A stretch of DNA of 37,919 nt from Candidatus Anoxymicrobium japonicum (GTDB taxonomy: Bacteria > Actinomycetota > Geothermincolia > Fen-727 > Anoxymicrobiaceae), in NCBI GenBank assembly GCA_002843005.1, contig PHEX01000008.1, positions 1 to 37,919 on the forward strand. The letters are read 5' to 3'. A model generated the notes under the pieces. That model made no database searches. It was not told the DNA's origin and worked only from the letters and a program-made list of their open reading frames with translations. Both the position numbers and the translations under genes were made by a program. The first letter of the stretch is position 1; the number at the start of each line of letters is the position of its first letter. Of the stretch, positions 1 to 7,360 are shown piece after piece.

Positions 1-129
1 CGAGATTCGTTCCCCGGGACAAAACAATTTCTACCTAAGAACATTAACTCGAAAATACTGTAGCACATTATCAATCGTTGCGCTAGTCGGATGTCAATGT
101 GCCAGGCGCAAGACGGATATTTCGTGAAT

Positions 130-158
130 TTGACAGATGCGAAGCGAGCGCCTACAAT
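130..158 (+). promoter_or_regulatory. trp operon promoter (sigma70-type)
   Basis: A perfect -35 box TTGACA (130-135) is followed by a 17-base spacer and a near-perfect -10 box TACAAT (153-158). Transcription should start about 7 bases after the -10 box, at 165-166. That is the A of the leader-peptide ATG, so the mRNA is probably leaderless. It drives the attenuator and the seven trp genes. Confidence 0.85.
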
Positions 159-165
159 CATATTC

Positions 166-225
166 ATGTATTACTATGTGAAAGGGAAAGAGAAACTCAA
201 CAACTGGTGGTGGGGCATCCCATAG
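166..225 (+). CDS. trpL: trp operon leader peptide (attenuator sensor)
   Basis: This 19-codon ORF reads MYYYVKGKEKLNNWWWGIP and stops at TAG 223-225. It has three consecutive Trp codons (TGG, 205-213) near its end, the usual sign of a ribosome-sensed trp leader. It also starts with three Tyr codons. No SD precedes the ATG. The predicted transcription start falls on the ATG, so initiation on a leaderless mRNA is likely; leaderless trpL transcripts are known in Actinobacteria. The frame stays open upstream to a GTG at 124, which could start a longer 33-residue form if transcription begins earlier. Its role is to make ribosomes pause when charged tRNA-Trp is scarce, which selects the RNA fold of the following attenuator. 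Too short for ordinary gene finders. Confidence 0.85.
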   Translation: MYYYVKGKEKLNNWWWGIP

Positions 226-329
226 AGGGTTGCCCGAGAAGCGCTTTTCGCAGATAGCACGAGCGCAACCGTGACCCTCATGAGCAGGGTCGCGGATTTT
301 TTTACCGCGACGAGGTCGCGGTTTTTTTT
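226..329 (+). terminator. trp attenuator with mutually exclusive hairpins
   Basis: The terminator stem is ACCGCGAC (304-311) / GTCGCGGT (315-322) with loop GAG and eight T (322-329). A second copy of GTCGCGG at 289-295 can pair instead with CCGCGAC 305-311, giving an antiterminator. The 286-291 part of that copy can also pair with GACCCT (273-278), which frees the terminator. Upstream, AGGGT 226-230 could pair with ACCCT 274-278, and GGTTGC 228-233 with GCAACC 265-270. Proposed logic: a ribosome stalled on the Trp codons frees 226-233 and favours the antiterminator; a ribosome reaching the stop codon covers it and favours termination. The 289-295 / 305-311 / 315-321 core is clear in sequence. 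The upstream pairings are a model. Confidence 0.8.
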
Positions 330-359
330 GTTTTCTAATGCTCCGTTCCGTATATAGAT

Positions 360-430
360 CACAGACAGGAATGTCTGTGCTACATAAAGACTTAGAAAGT
401 GACAGCGTGACACAGGCATTCTTGCCTGTG
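360..430 (+). repeat. paired palindromic repeats in the trpE leader
   Basis: Two related perfect 8-bp hairpins with 4-base loops occur here: CACAGACA/TGTCTGTG (360-367, 372-379) and CACAGGCA/TGCCTGTG (411-418, 423-430). Their stems differ by compensating changes, which suggests a REP-like element made of two half-units. They lie between the attenuator and the trpE SD. No other copy was noticed in the window. Confidence 0.7.
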
Positions 431-496
431 GAGTGGATGCATCGAGGTTCGAATGTCAGGATATCTATGGGACGGAGCCCTGAAGGAGATGTTGAC

Positions 497-2083
497 ATGG
501 ACACAGTGGCACAGAACGAGAACGCAAGGGCGCGTCGCGTGAACAGAGGCATGGTGGTCTTGCCGCCGCGAGAGGAGTTTATGTCGATCGAAGGATATAC
601 ACACGTGTGCGTGTCGAGTGAGTTGTCGAGCGATCTCGAAACACCTATCTCCACATTCATGAAGCTTCGCGCAAGCGGAGAAGAACCGTGTTTCATGCTG
701 GAGAGCGCGGAAAACGGCAAGACGTGGGGACGGTACTCGTTTCTCGGCTTCGCGCCTACGGCAATCGCGCGGGTGAAAGACGGGAAACTGGCGATCGCGA
801 CATCCGGCATAGAGAGCCAGGTCGAATGCGCCTGTTCACTCGAGGCTTTGTTCAGGCTTGTCGAGGAAGCGCGCGTGTTTGTTCCGCGTGCGGGTGGTGG
901 AACAGAGGTGGGTGTTTTGCCATTTGACGGGGGCGCTGTGGGGTATTTCGGCTACGGCACTTTTGAGTTCATCGAGGATGTGCCCCTCCGAAAAGAGCTC
1001 GGTGTCGCCGAATTGCCGGAGATGATGTTTATGTTTCCGAGAAGGCTCGCGGTCTTCGACCACCTGCTCTCGCGCATGCGGTTGTGTGTCGTTGCCGGGC
1101 TTCCGGATGAGGCAGCGGAACGCGAGCGGATCTACGATAACGCGCTTGGCGAGCTGGAGGAGATGGCAGGGCGCATCCGGCAACCTCTCACCAGTGGTTG
1201 CGGGATCGATATATCGAACGCGCCGGCGGCGCCGCGCGACGATTTCACTTCTGTGGAGAGCAACGTCACTCGTGAGTCTTTTGAGGGAATGGTGAGTCAG
1301 GCGCTCGAACATATTTTCGCGGGCGACGTGTTCCAGGTTGTCGTCTCGCAGAGGCTTTCGATGAGCTTTGAAGGCGATCCGCTGTTGATTTACCGCCACT
1401 TGCGCGCGGAGAATCCTTCGCCGTATATGTTTTATCTCCAACTGCCGGACGTAACGCTCGTGGGATCCTCGCCGGAGCCCATGGTGACAAACCGCGCCGG
1501 GCACGCGGTGATCAGGCCGATAGCCGGGACCAGGCCCCGAGGCGCCGACGCTGATGAGGACACCGCGTTCGCCCTCGAGCTTGGAACCGACACAAAGGAG
1601 CGCGCGGAACACATCATGCTGGTCGATCTTGCGAGGAATGACCTTGGGCGTGTTTCCGTGCCAGGCACTGTCAAGGTGACGCGCTTGATGGATATCGAGA
1701 AGTACTCGCATGTCATGCACATGGTGAGCGAAGTCGAAGGGCAACTCACGGAAGGCTCTGGCAACTACGAGTTGTTGCGCGCGTCGTTTCCCGCGGGAAC
1801 CGTTATTGGGGCGCCAAAGGTGAGGGCGAGCCAGATCATTGATTCTCTCGAGCCGGATGGTCGCGGGGTGTACGCGGGAGCGGTCGGGTACTTGAGCTAC
1901 TCGGGGGACATGGACACGTGCATAACAATAAGAACCGTTGTAATCCGGGATGGCATGGCTTACGTGCAGGCGGGAGCGGGCATTGTGGCTGACTCGGATC
2001 CGGGATGTGAGTATGAGGAGACGTTAAACAAGGCGCGCGCGGTGATAAGGGCGGTGCGCGCCGCGGGGAAGGAAGTGACCTGA
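497..2083 (+). CDS. trpE: Anthranilate synthase component I
   Basis: Converts chorismate to anthranilate using ammonia supplied by TrpG, the first step of tryptophan synthesis. The C-terminal chorismate-binding domain shows GTRPRGADADEDTAF, LVDLARNDLGRV and SFPAGTVIGAPKVRA. The N-terminal LES motif near residues 68-70, followed by ENGKTWGRYSF, is the region that binds feedback tryptophan in this family. The frame is open upstream to 338. I chose ATG 497 because GAAGGAG (482-488) sits 8 bases before it, and the upstream extension is translated repeat and terminator. That gives 528 residues, normal for the family. It ends in a TGATG overlap with trpG and is first in a seven-gene operon controlled by the attenuator. 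Confidence 0.95.
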   Translation: MDTVAQNENARARRVNRGMVVLPPREEFMSIEGYTHVCVSSELSSDLETPISTFMKLRASGEEPCFMLESAENGKTWGRYSFLGFAPTAIARVKDGKLAIATSGIESQVECACSLEALFRLVEEARVFVPRAGGGTEVGVLPFDGGAVGYFGYGTFEFIEDVPLRKELGVAELPEMMFMFPRRLAVFDHLLSRMRLCVVAGLPDEAAERERIYDNALGELEEMAGRIRQPLTSGCGIDISNAPAAPRDDFTSVESNVTRESFEGMVSQALEHIFAGDVFQVVVSQRLSMSFEGDPLLIYRHLRAENPSPYMFYLQLPDVTLVGSSPEPMVTNRAGHAVIRPIAGTRPRGADADEDTAFALELGTDTKERAEHIMLVDLARNDLGRVSVPGTVKVTRLMDIEKYSHVMHMVSEVEGQLTEGSGNYELLRASFPAGTVIGAPKVRASQIIDSLEPDGRGVYAGAVGYLSYSGDMDTCITIRTVVIRDGMAYVQAGAGIVADSDPGCEYEETLNKARAVIRAVRAAGKEVT

Positions 2084-2673
2084 TGGCGCCGGCGATGGCC
2101 GTACTGATCGACAACTACGATTCATTCACATACAACATCGCGCAGTACCTCGAGGAGCTTGGCGCGCGTGTTGTGGTGGCGCGGAACGATCGCATAGATG
2201 TGGCGGGGATAAAAGCGCTCGCGCCCACGCATCTCCTTATCTCACCTGGGCCCGGCAGGCCAGAGGAATCCGGTATCTCTTGCGAGGTGGTGCGTCGGCT
2301 CACGGGCGAGACGCCGATCCTTGGCGTCTGTTTGGGACACCAGGTCATTGGGCACGTGATGGGGGCCAGGGTGGACAGGGGGCCGAGGCCGGTTCACGGT
2401 TCCACCTCGCGCATCTACCACGATGGAAAGAGCATTTTCAAAGGGATTGAGAGCCCGTTTGAGGCGACAAGGTACCATTCCCTCGTGGTAATGAGCGAAA
2501 ACGTGCCCGATTGCCTCGAGGTTTCGTGCAGGACGGAGGATGGCCTTGTGATGGGAGTTCGTCACAGAGAGGCGCTTGTGGAGGGCGTGCAGTTTCATCC
2601 CGAATCGATTCTCACAAATTGCGGCAAGACGATACTGGCAAACTTTCTCGAAATGGAAGGCGGGTGGCGTTGA
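2083..2673 (+). CDS. trpG: Anthranilate synthase component II (glutamine amidotransferase)
   Basis: Class I glutamine amidotransferase that hydrolyses glutamine and passes ammonia to TrpE. The catalytic Cys83 lies in GVCLGHQ, and the His/Glu pair in VQFHPES near the C-terminus. The N-terminal LIDNYDSFTYN and LISPGPGRPEESG segments are typical. It has 196 residues, a stand-alone TrpG rather than a fusion to TrpE or TrpD. The start overlaps the trpE stop by one base (TGATG), and the end overlaps the trpD start in the same way, which points to translational coupling. The same subunit could serve folate synthesis (PabA) if a pabB lies elsewhere; that cannot be judged here. Confidence 0.95.
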   Translation: MAPAMAVLIDNYDSFTYNIAQYLEELGARVVVARNDRIDVAGIKALAPTHLLISPGPGRPEESGISCEVVRRLTGETPILGVCLGHQVIGHVMGARVDRGPRPVHGSTSRIYHDGKSIFKGIESPFEATRYHSLVVMSENVPDCLEVSCRTEDGLVMGVRHREALVEGVQFHPESILTNCGKTILANFLEMEGGWR

Positions 2674-3695
2674 TGCTGAGTGAAGCAATAGAAAAAATCG
2701 CGAGAGGTGACGGCCTGGATCGTGAGGAGGCGCGGCGCGCGGCGCATGTGATCCTCAGTGAGGATGTGCCGGAGTCCGTCATAGGCGGCCTGCTGATAGG
2801 GCTCAAGACAAAAGGTGAGACAGAGGAAGAGATCGCCGGTTTCGCGCAAGGCATGCGCGAGGTGGGGGTTAGAATCGCGCCTTCCGTTTCCACGCTGGTG
2901 GATACCTGCGGCACGGGAGGGGACAGGAGCGGCACATTCAACATCAGCACCGCCGCTGCTATCATCACCGCCGCGGCGGGGGTGCCAGTGGCGAAACATG
3001 GGAACCGGGGGGTTTCCTCGAAGTGTGGAAGCGCGGACGTTCTCGAGGCTCTTGGCGTGAACATAGAGATAGGGCCTGAAAGTGTATGCCGGTGTATCGA
3101 GGAGGTAGGGATAGGGTTCATGTTCGCCCCCGCGTTCCACCCGGCGATGCGTCGCGTGATGCCCGCCCGGCGCGCTCTTGGCGTGGCAACGATTTTCAAC
3201 ATACTTGGGCCGCTGACAAATCCCGCCGGCGCTCACGCGCAGGTGCTTGGGGTCAGCCGGTCTGAACTGGCGCCTCTCATTGGACGGGTTCTGTGCTCGC
3301 TGGACTGCGAGAGAGCGTTTGTCGTGCACGGCATGGACGGACTCGACGAGTTCAGTCTTTCGACGGAAACAGAGGTTTGCGAGGTTGCCGGCGGTTCGAT
3401 GATCGAGTACGTGATGACTCCCGAGGATCTTGGATTGAGCCGCGTTGACAAAGAGAGCCTCAAAGGCGGTGATGCGCGGATGAACGCCTCGATCATCAGG
3501 AGCGTGCTTTCCGGGGAGAAGGGCCCCGCGCTCGAGATATGCCTGGCCAACGCCGCTTTCGCGATTCTGGCGGGAGGCGTGGTTCAGAGCGCCGCCGACG
3601 GGGTTGCCGCAGCGAGAGCCGCCGTCGATTCCGGCAAAGCCGCCGACACGCTCGACCGCCTGGTGTCGTTTGGCGGAAAGATTACTCCCCCCTGA
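2673..3695 (+). CDS. trpD: Anthranilate phosphoribosyltransferase
   Basis: Transfers the phosphoribosyl group from PRPP to anthranilate. The PRPP-binding DTCGTGGDRSGTFNIS motif, AKHGNRGVSSKCGSADVLEALG and GPLTNPA are all present. ATG 2673 overlaps the trpG stop (TGATG); the longer open frame from 2511 lies inside trpG and is not used. It has 340 residues. The last residues, GGKITPP, and the TGA stop are encoded by a C-rich/G-rich palindromic repeat starting at about 3685, so the natural C-terminus was probably replaced by a few repeat-encoded codons. This is the only trp junction that is not a TGATG overlap. Confidence 0.95.
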   Translation: MLSEAIEKIARGDGLDREEARRAAHVILSEDVPESVIGGLLIGLKTKGETEEEIAGFAQGMREVGVRIAPSVSTLVDTCGTGGDRSGTFNISTAAAIITAAAGVPVAKHGNRGVSSKCGSADVLEALGVNIEIGPESVCRCIEEVGIGFMFAPAFHPAMRRVMPARRALGVATIFNILGPLTNPAGAHAQVLGVSRSELAPLIGRVLCSLDCERAFVVHGMDGLDEFSLSTETEVCEVAGGSMIEYVMTPEDLGLSRVDKESLKGGDARMNASIIRSVLSGEKGPALEICLANAAFAILAGGVVQSAADGVAAARAAVDSGKAADTLDRLVSFGGKITPP

Positions 3696-3720
3696 CAAGG
3701 GGGGCGAGGGGGTTTTCCCC
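3685..3720 (+). repeat. C/G-run palindromic repeat after trpD
   Basis: CCCCCC (3687-3692), loop TGACAA, GGGGGG (3699-3704) forms a perfect 6-bp stem. It is followed by a second small hairpin, GGGG TTTT CCCC (3709-3720). The trpD stop TGA lies in the first loop. The structure could slow or terminate part of the transcription between trpD and trpC. Confidence 0.6.
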
Positions 3721-3740
3721 TGATGAGTGAGGTGGATGAG

Positions 3741-3765
3741 AAAAGTGGAAAGTGATCGACGCCTC
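3741..3765 (+). repeat. 25-bp interspersed repeat, copy 1 (before trpC)
   Basis: The reverse complement of this stretch matches 8934-8958 and 13810-13834 over 25 bases with one mismatch; those two copies are identical. The shared core on the opposite strand is GAGGCGTCGGTCACTTTCC. It lies just upstream of the trpC ribosome-binding site, in the same relative position as copy 2 before the LOG-like gene. Confidence 0.8.
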
Positions 3766-3787
3766 GGAGGCGCTAAAGGAGTGGAAA

Positions 3788-4585
3788 GTGTTTCTTGATG
3801 ATGCGATGGAAGTGGGGCGCCAGGCGGCGCGCGAGCGCGCGCGAGCCGTCACGGAGTCGATGCTCGAGCGGCGGATAAAGGAAAGAGAAAAAGAGGTCCG
3901 TCCATCGTTCAGGAGGGCCGTCACGAGGGGCGATGGGCCTGTCAAGGTCATATCTGAAATCAAAAGGACGTCCCCTGTCGCGGGCGTGATACGCCTGAGC
4001 GCGGACGTGGGGGATATGGCGCGGCGCTACGAGCGTTCGGGCGCGTCGGCGATCTCGGTGCTGACGAGCGAGTTCGGGTTTGGTGGCCGGCCGGAGGATT
4101 TGCTCGACGCCGCGCGCTCCTGTGCGTTGCCGTTGCTTCGCAAGGACTTTATCTCGTTGGGGTATCAGGTGCTGGAGGCGCGGGCTTACGGCGCGTCGGC
4201 CGTGCTTTTGATATCTGAGGCGCTGGACGCGAAGGAAATCGAAACGCTGAGCGGTCTGGCTTTCGATCTCGGCATGGACGCGCTGGTGGAAGCGCATTCG
4301 CGCCCGGGAGTTGCCCGCGCGCTCGCGGCCGGCTCACGCCTGATCGGGATCAACAACCGCGACCTGTCCACTTTACAGGTGGATATTCAAACGACCGAAC
4401 GGCTGCGGAGCTTCGTTCCGGATTCCATCACACTGGTGAGCGAGAGCGGGATCAGAACTCGTGAAGAGTTTGACCGCGTCGCGTCGCTCGGCGTGGACGC
4501 GGTTCTCATTGGTGAAGCGCTCATGAAAGCCCCGGATCCGGGAAAGCGGCTCCAGGAACTGGCTGGATTGGATGGTGAGTTCTGA
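3788..4585 (+). CDS. trpC: Indole-3-glycerol-phosphate synthase
   Basis: Closes the indole ring from CdRP. The beta/alpha-barrel markers are VISEIKRTSPVAGVIR (catalytic Lys and substrate loop), LRKDFI, GINNRDLSTLQVD and LVSESGI. I place the start at GTG 3788 because AAAGGAG (3775-3781) lies 6 bases before it and the 265-residue product has the usual length. The frame is open to GTG 3752, but that codon lies inside the interspersed repeat and has no SD. The gene is separated from trpD by 92 bases of repeats instead of the overlap seen elsewhere, so it has regained its own ribosome-binding site. It overlaps trpF by one base. Confidence 0.93.
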   Translation: MFLDDAMEVGRQAARERARAVTESMLERRIKEREKEVRPSFRRAVTRGDGPVKVISEIKRTSPVAGVIRLSADVGDMARRYERSGASAISVLTSEFGFGGRPEDLLDAARSCALPLLRKDFISLGYQVLEARAYGASAVLLISEALDAKEIETLSGLAFDLGMDALVEAHSRPGVARALAAGSRLIGINNRDLSTLQVDIQTTERLRSFVPDSITLVSESGIRTREEFDRVASLGVDAVLIGEALMKAPDPGKRLQELAGLDGEF

Positions 4586-5226
4586 TGTGGGTGAAGATTT
4601 GCGGGATAACGAAGCTCTCAGACGCGATCCAGGCGGCGAAGTTCGGCGTGGACGCGGTTGGCTTCGTGTTTGCCGATAGCCCGCGGCGCGTTACGCGCGA
4701 GGAGGCAAGGGAGATATCGCGTGGCATGCCAGATGGCCCGGCAAGGGTAGGAGTTTTTGTGAACAGCGCCGTAGATGAAGTTCGAACGATTATCAAATAT
4801 TGTGGACTGGACATCGTGCAGCTTCACGGGGAGGAATCGTACGATTACTGCCTGGAGCTCGGCGAAAACATTATCAAGGCGTTGCGTGTGAACGGTACAC
4901 TCGATATCGCAAAGGCTACGAGGTACGCGCAGGAAGGGGGAGTCATGGCGCTTCTGCTGGACGGCTTTGACCCTTTGACGCGCGGTGGGACGGGCCGCGT
5001 TTTTGACTGGACCATGGTCAGGCTCATAGAAGGAAAGCCGAAACTGATCATCGCCGGCGGATTGAACCCGGGGAACATCGCCGACGTGGTGAAAATCGCG
5101 CGTCCGTACGGGGTTGACGCTTCGAGCGGCGTGGAGAAATCCCCGGGCGTAAAAGACGCCAGACTGATGTACGAGTTCATCGAGAATGCAAGAAAAGCTG
5201 ATTATATTACGGAGGCGAATTACTGA
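4585..5226 (+). CDS. trpF: Phosphoribosylanthranilate isomerase
   Basis: Amadori isomerisation of PRA to CdRP, the step before TrpC. The N-terminal KICGIT carries the catalytic Cys (residue 6). [42 protein letters not shown] (the Asp region) and [10 protein letters not shown] are all family hallmarks. It has 213 residues. The start codon overlaps the trpC stop and the stop overlaps the trpB start (both TGATG). It is a separate protein rather than a TrpC-TrpF fusion. Confidence 0.95.
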   Translation: MWVKICGITKLSDAIQAAKFGVDAVGFVFADSPRRVTREEAREISRGMPDGPARVGVFVNSAVDEVRTIIKYCGLDIVQLHGEESYDYCLELGENIIKALRVNGTLDIAKATRYAQEGGVMALLLDGFDPLTRGGTGRVFDWTMVRLIEGKPKLIIAGGLNPGNIADVVKIARPYGVDASSGVEKSPGVKDARLMYEFIENARKADYITEANY

Positions 5227-6434
5227 TGCTGGATGATTTCATGGCAGCTTCTAAGACACCGCCCGACGCCGGCAGAGCCGGGCACTACGGGGAGTTCGGT
5301 GGGCGTTTCGTGCCGGAGCCGCTTATCGCCGCGCTCGATGAATTGGAGGCGGCTTTTGAGAAAGCAATGGGAGATCCGGAATTCTCTCGAGAGCTGTCAC
5401 TGCTCTCCAGGGATTACGCGGGGAGGCCGACGCCTCTTTATTTCGCGGAGCGTCTGACACGCGAAGCAGGTGGCGCCCGCATCTATCTCAAGCGCGAGGA
5501 TCTGTGCCACACAGGCTCGCACAAGATAAACAACACACTGGGACAGTGCCTGCTCGCTCGCGCGATGGGCAAACAGCGGATAATCGCGGAGACGGGTGCC
5601 GGCCAGCACGGTGTGGCGTGCGCGACCGCGGCGGCCCTCTTCGGGCAGGAGTGCGTGGTGTATATGGGTGATGTCGACATCATCAGGCAGGCGCCGAACG
5701 TCGCCCGGATGGAGCTGCTCGGCGCGGAGGTTCGGCCGGTTCACGCGGGCAGCCAAACGCTCAAGGATGCGATAAACGAAGCTCTCCGCGACTGGGTCAC
5801 AAACGTGCGTACGACGTATTACTGTCTGGGGTCGGTTGTCGGGCCGCATCCATACCCTAAGATGGTCAGGGTATTTCAGTCGGTTATCGGGCAGGAAACC
5901 CTCGAGCAGTGCATGGAGCGCGAGGGGCGGCGTCCGGACTTGATTGTGGCTTGCGTCGGGGGCGGCAGCAACTCTCTTGGCATGTTCGCCCCGTTTATAA
6001 GTCAGGGCCCCAGGCTTGTGGGGGTCGAGGCGGGCGGGCGCGGGACCGGCCGCGGAGAGCACGGCAGAACTTTGTGCATGGGAGATGTGGGCGTGCTCCA
6101 CGGAGCGAAAAGCTATCTTTTGCAAGATGAGAACGGCCAGGTGCTCGAGACCCACTCGGTGTCCGCGGGCCTGGACTATCCGGGGGTCGGGCCCGAGCAC
6201 TCTTACCTCAAGGAAAAAGGGCTTGCGGAGTACACCGCCGTGGAGGACGGGGAAGTGCTCGACGCCGCGCGCTTTCTTTCGAGGATTGAAGGCATAATTC
6301 CCGCGCTCGAGAGCGCGCATGCGGTCGCGTACGCGATAGAGGCCGCGAAGACGATGGACAGCGATGAATTCCTGGTGGTGTGCCTGTCCGGCCGCGGCGA
6401 CAAAGATCTCGAAGAGTTGGGGAGGTGTGTGTGA
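5226..6434 (+). CDS. trpB: Tryptophan synthase beta chain
   Basis: PLP enzyme that joins indole to serine. The PLP-binding Lys100 lies in HTGSHKINN. The GRFVPEPL N-terminus, [11 protein letters not shown] and the phosphate-binding GGGSNS loop are present. It has 402 residues. ATG 5226 overlaps the trpF stop; an alternative ATG at 5241 is in frame. This is the ordinary TrpB1 type, next to trpA, so it should form the alpha2beta2 complex with indole channelling. Its stop overlaps the trpA start. Confidence 0.96.
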   Translation: MLDDFMAASKTPPDAGRAGHYGEFGGRFVPEPLIAALDELEAAFEKAMGDPEFSRELSLLSRDYAGRPTPLYFAERLTREAGGARIYLKREDLCHTGSHKINNTLGQCLLARAMGKQRIIAETGAGQHGVACATAAALFGQECVVYMGDVDIIRQAPNVARMELLGAEVRPVHAGSQTLKDAINEALRDWVTNVRTTYYCLGSVVGPHPYPKMVRVFQSVIGQETLEQCMEREGRRPDLIVACVGGGSNSLGMFAPFISQGPRLVGVEAGGRGTGRGEHGRTLCMGDVGVLHGAKSYLLQDENGQVLETHSVSAGLDYPGVGPEHSYLKEKGLAEYTAVEDGEVLDAARFLSRIEGIIPALESAHAVAYAIEAAKTMDSDEFLVVCLSGRGDKDLEELGRCV

Positions 6435-7243
6435 TGACCGGTGATGGCGGAAGGCTTTCAAAGATGTTCTCGAGTCTGCGCGGCCGGCGCCCTGCGCTCA
6501 TCGCGTATGCGACCGGCTTTTTCCCCGACAGGGAGAAGAGCCTGGAGGTGGTCATGTCCATTCTTGGGGCTGGCGCCGACGCGGTTGAGATAGGCATGCC
6601 GTTTTCCGACCCGGTGATGGACGGACCTGTCATTCAGAAATCGAGCGCGGCCGCGCTGGAGGCCGGCGCGACACCTGATGGCATCCTCGAGATGGTCTCC
6701 GAGCTTCGCGGGCAGACCGATCGCCCGTTGCTCGTCATGACCTACTACAACCTCGTGTTCAGGTTTGGGCCCGAGCGGTTCGCGCGTCGCGCCGCCGAGT
6801 GCGGCGTTGACGGCATCATTATCCCAGACCTGCCTGCTGAAGAGATGGCGCCTTTCAAGGACGCGTGCGGCGGCGCGGGTGTTGACACCGTGGCGTTCTG
6901 CTCAGTTACGACCTCACCCGCGCGCATCCGCGAGGCGGTCGCTATGTCAACAGGGTTTCTTTATTGCGTGTCGTTGCTCGGCCCCACTGGAGCGCGCTCG
7001 GCGATCTCCGACGAACTGCCGGGTTTCTTGACGAGGGTGAGGGAGAACGCTGATTGCCCTATCGCGGCGGGTCTCGGGATATCGACGCCCGAGCAGTGCG
7101 CAATCGCGGGCAGTATGGCCGACGGTGTGATAGTCGGAAGCGCGCTGGTCAAAGCGGCGGATCAGGCTGACGGCAACCTCTCACAGCTCACAGCTCTCGT
7201 TGCGTCCATGGCGAAAGCGCTGCGTGGCGATTTTTCGGCATAG
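6434..7243 (+). CDS. trpA: Tryptophan synthase alpha chain
   Basis: Releases indole from indole-3-glycerol phosphate for TrpB. The catalytic Glu is in DAVEIGMPFSDP and the catalytic Asp in FSDPVMDGPVIQ; GVDGIIIPDLP follows. ATG 6434 overlaps the trpB stop, with GGGAGG a few bases upstream; the open frame from 6380 lies inside trpB. It has 269 residues. The TAG stop (7241-7243) runs into the palindromic repeat that begins at 7242, so the element lies immediately at the end of the gene and may end transcription of the operon. Confidence 0.95.
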   Translation: MTGDGGRLSKMFSSLRGRRPALIAYATGFFPDREKSLEVVMSILGAGADAVEIGMPFSDPVMDGPVIQKSSAAALEAGATPDGILEMVSELRGQTDRPLLVMTYYNLVFRFGPERFARRAAECGVDGIIIPDLPAEEMAPFKDACGGAGVDTVAFCSVTTSPARIREAVAMSTGFLYCVSLLGPTGARSAISDELPGFLTRVRENADCPIAAGLGISTPEQCAIAGSMADGVIVGSALVKAADQADGNLSQLTALVASMAKALRGDFSA

Positions 7244-7303
7244 GGGTCAGGCACCGTCTACCGCTAAAGCGGTAGACGGAGAGGTAGACGGTGCCTGACC
7301 CCT
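7242..7303. repeat. 62-bp palindromic repeat (GGGGTCAGGCACC family), copy 1
   Basis: Perfect 21-bp inverted arms lie at 7242-7262 and 7283-7303 (each with GGGGTCAGGCACCGTCTACC or its complement). A nested perfect 11-bp hairpin, CCGTCTACCGC / GCGGTAGACGG, lies at 7254-7264 and 7269-7279. The inner and outer pairings compete, so two folds are possible. It supplies the last bases of the trpA stop. A related copy lies at 18851-18942. Confidence 0.9.
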
Positions 7304-7360
7304 AATCTGATTGGAGTAAACGCGATCAGGGAAAAAGCTATCAAAGCAATCAACAGGGCG

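Noticed and set aside
94-810. Long minus-strand frame across the trp leader and trpE start
   Set aside because: It runs antisense through the promoter, attenuator and the trpE coding region and has no SD or recognisable domain.
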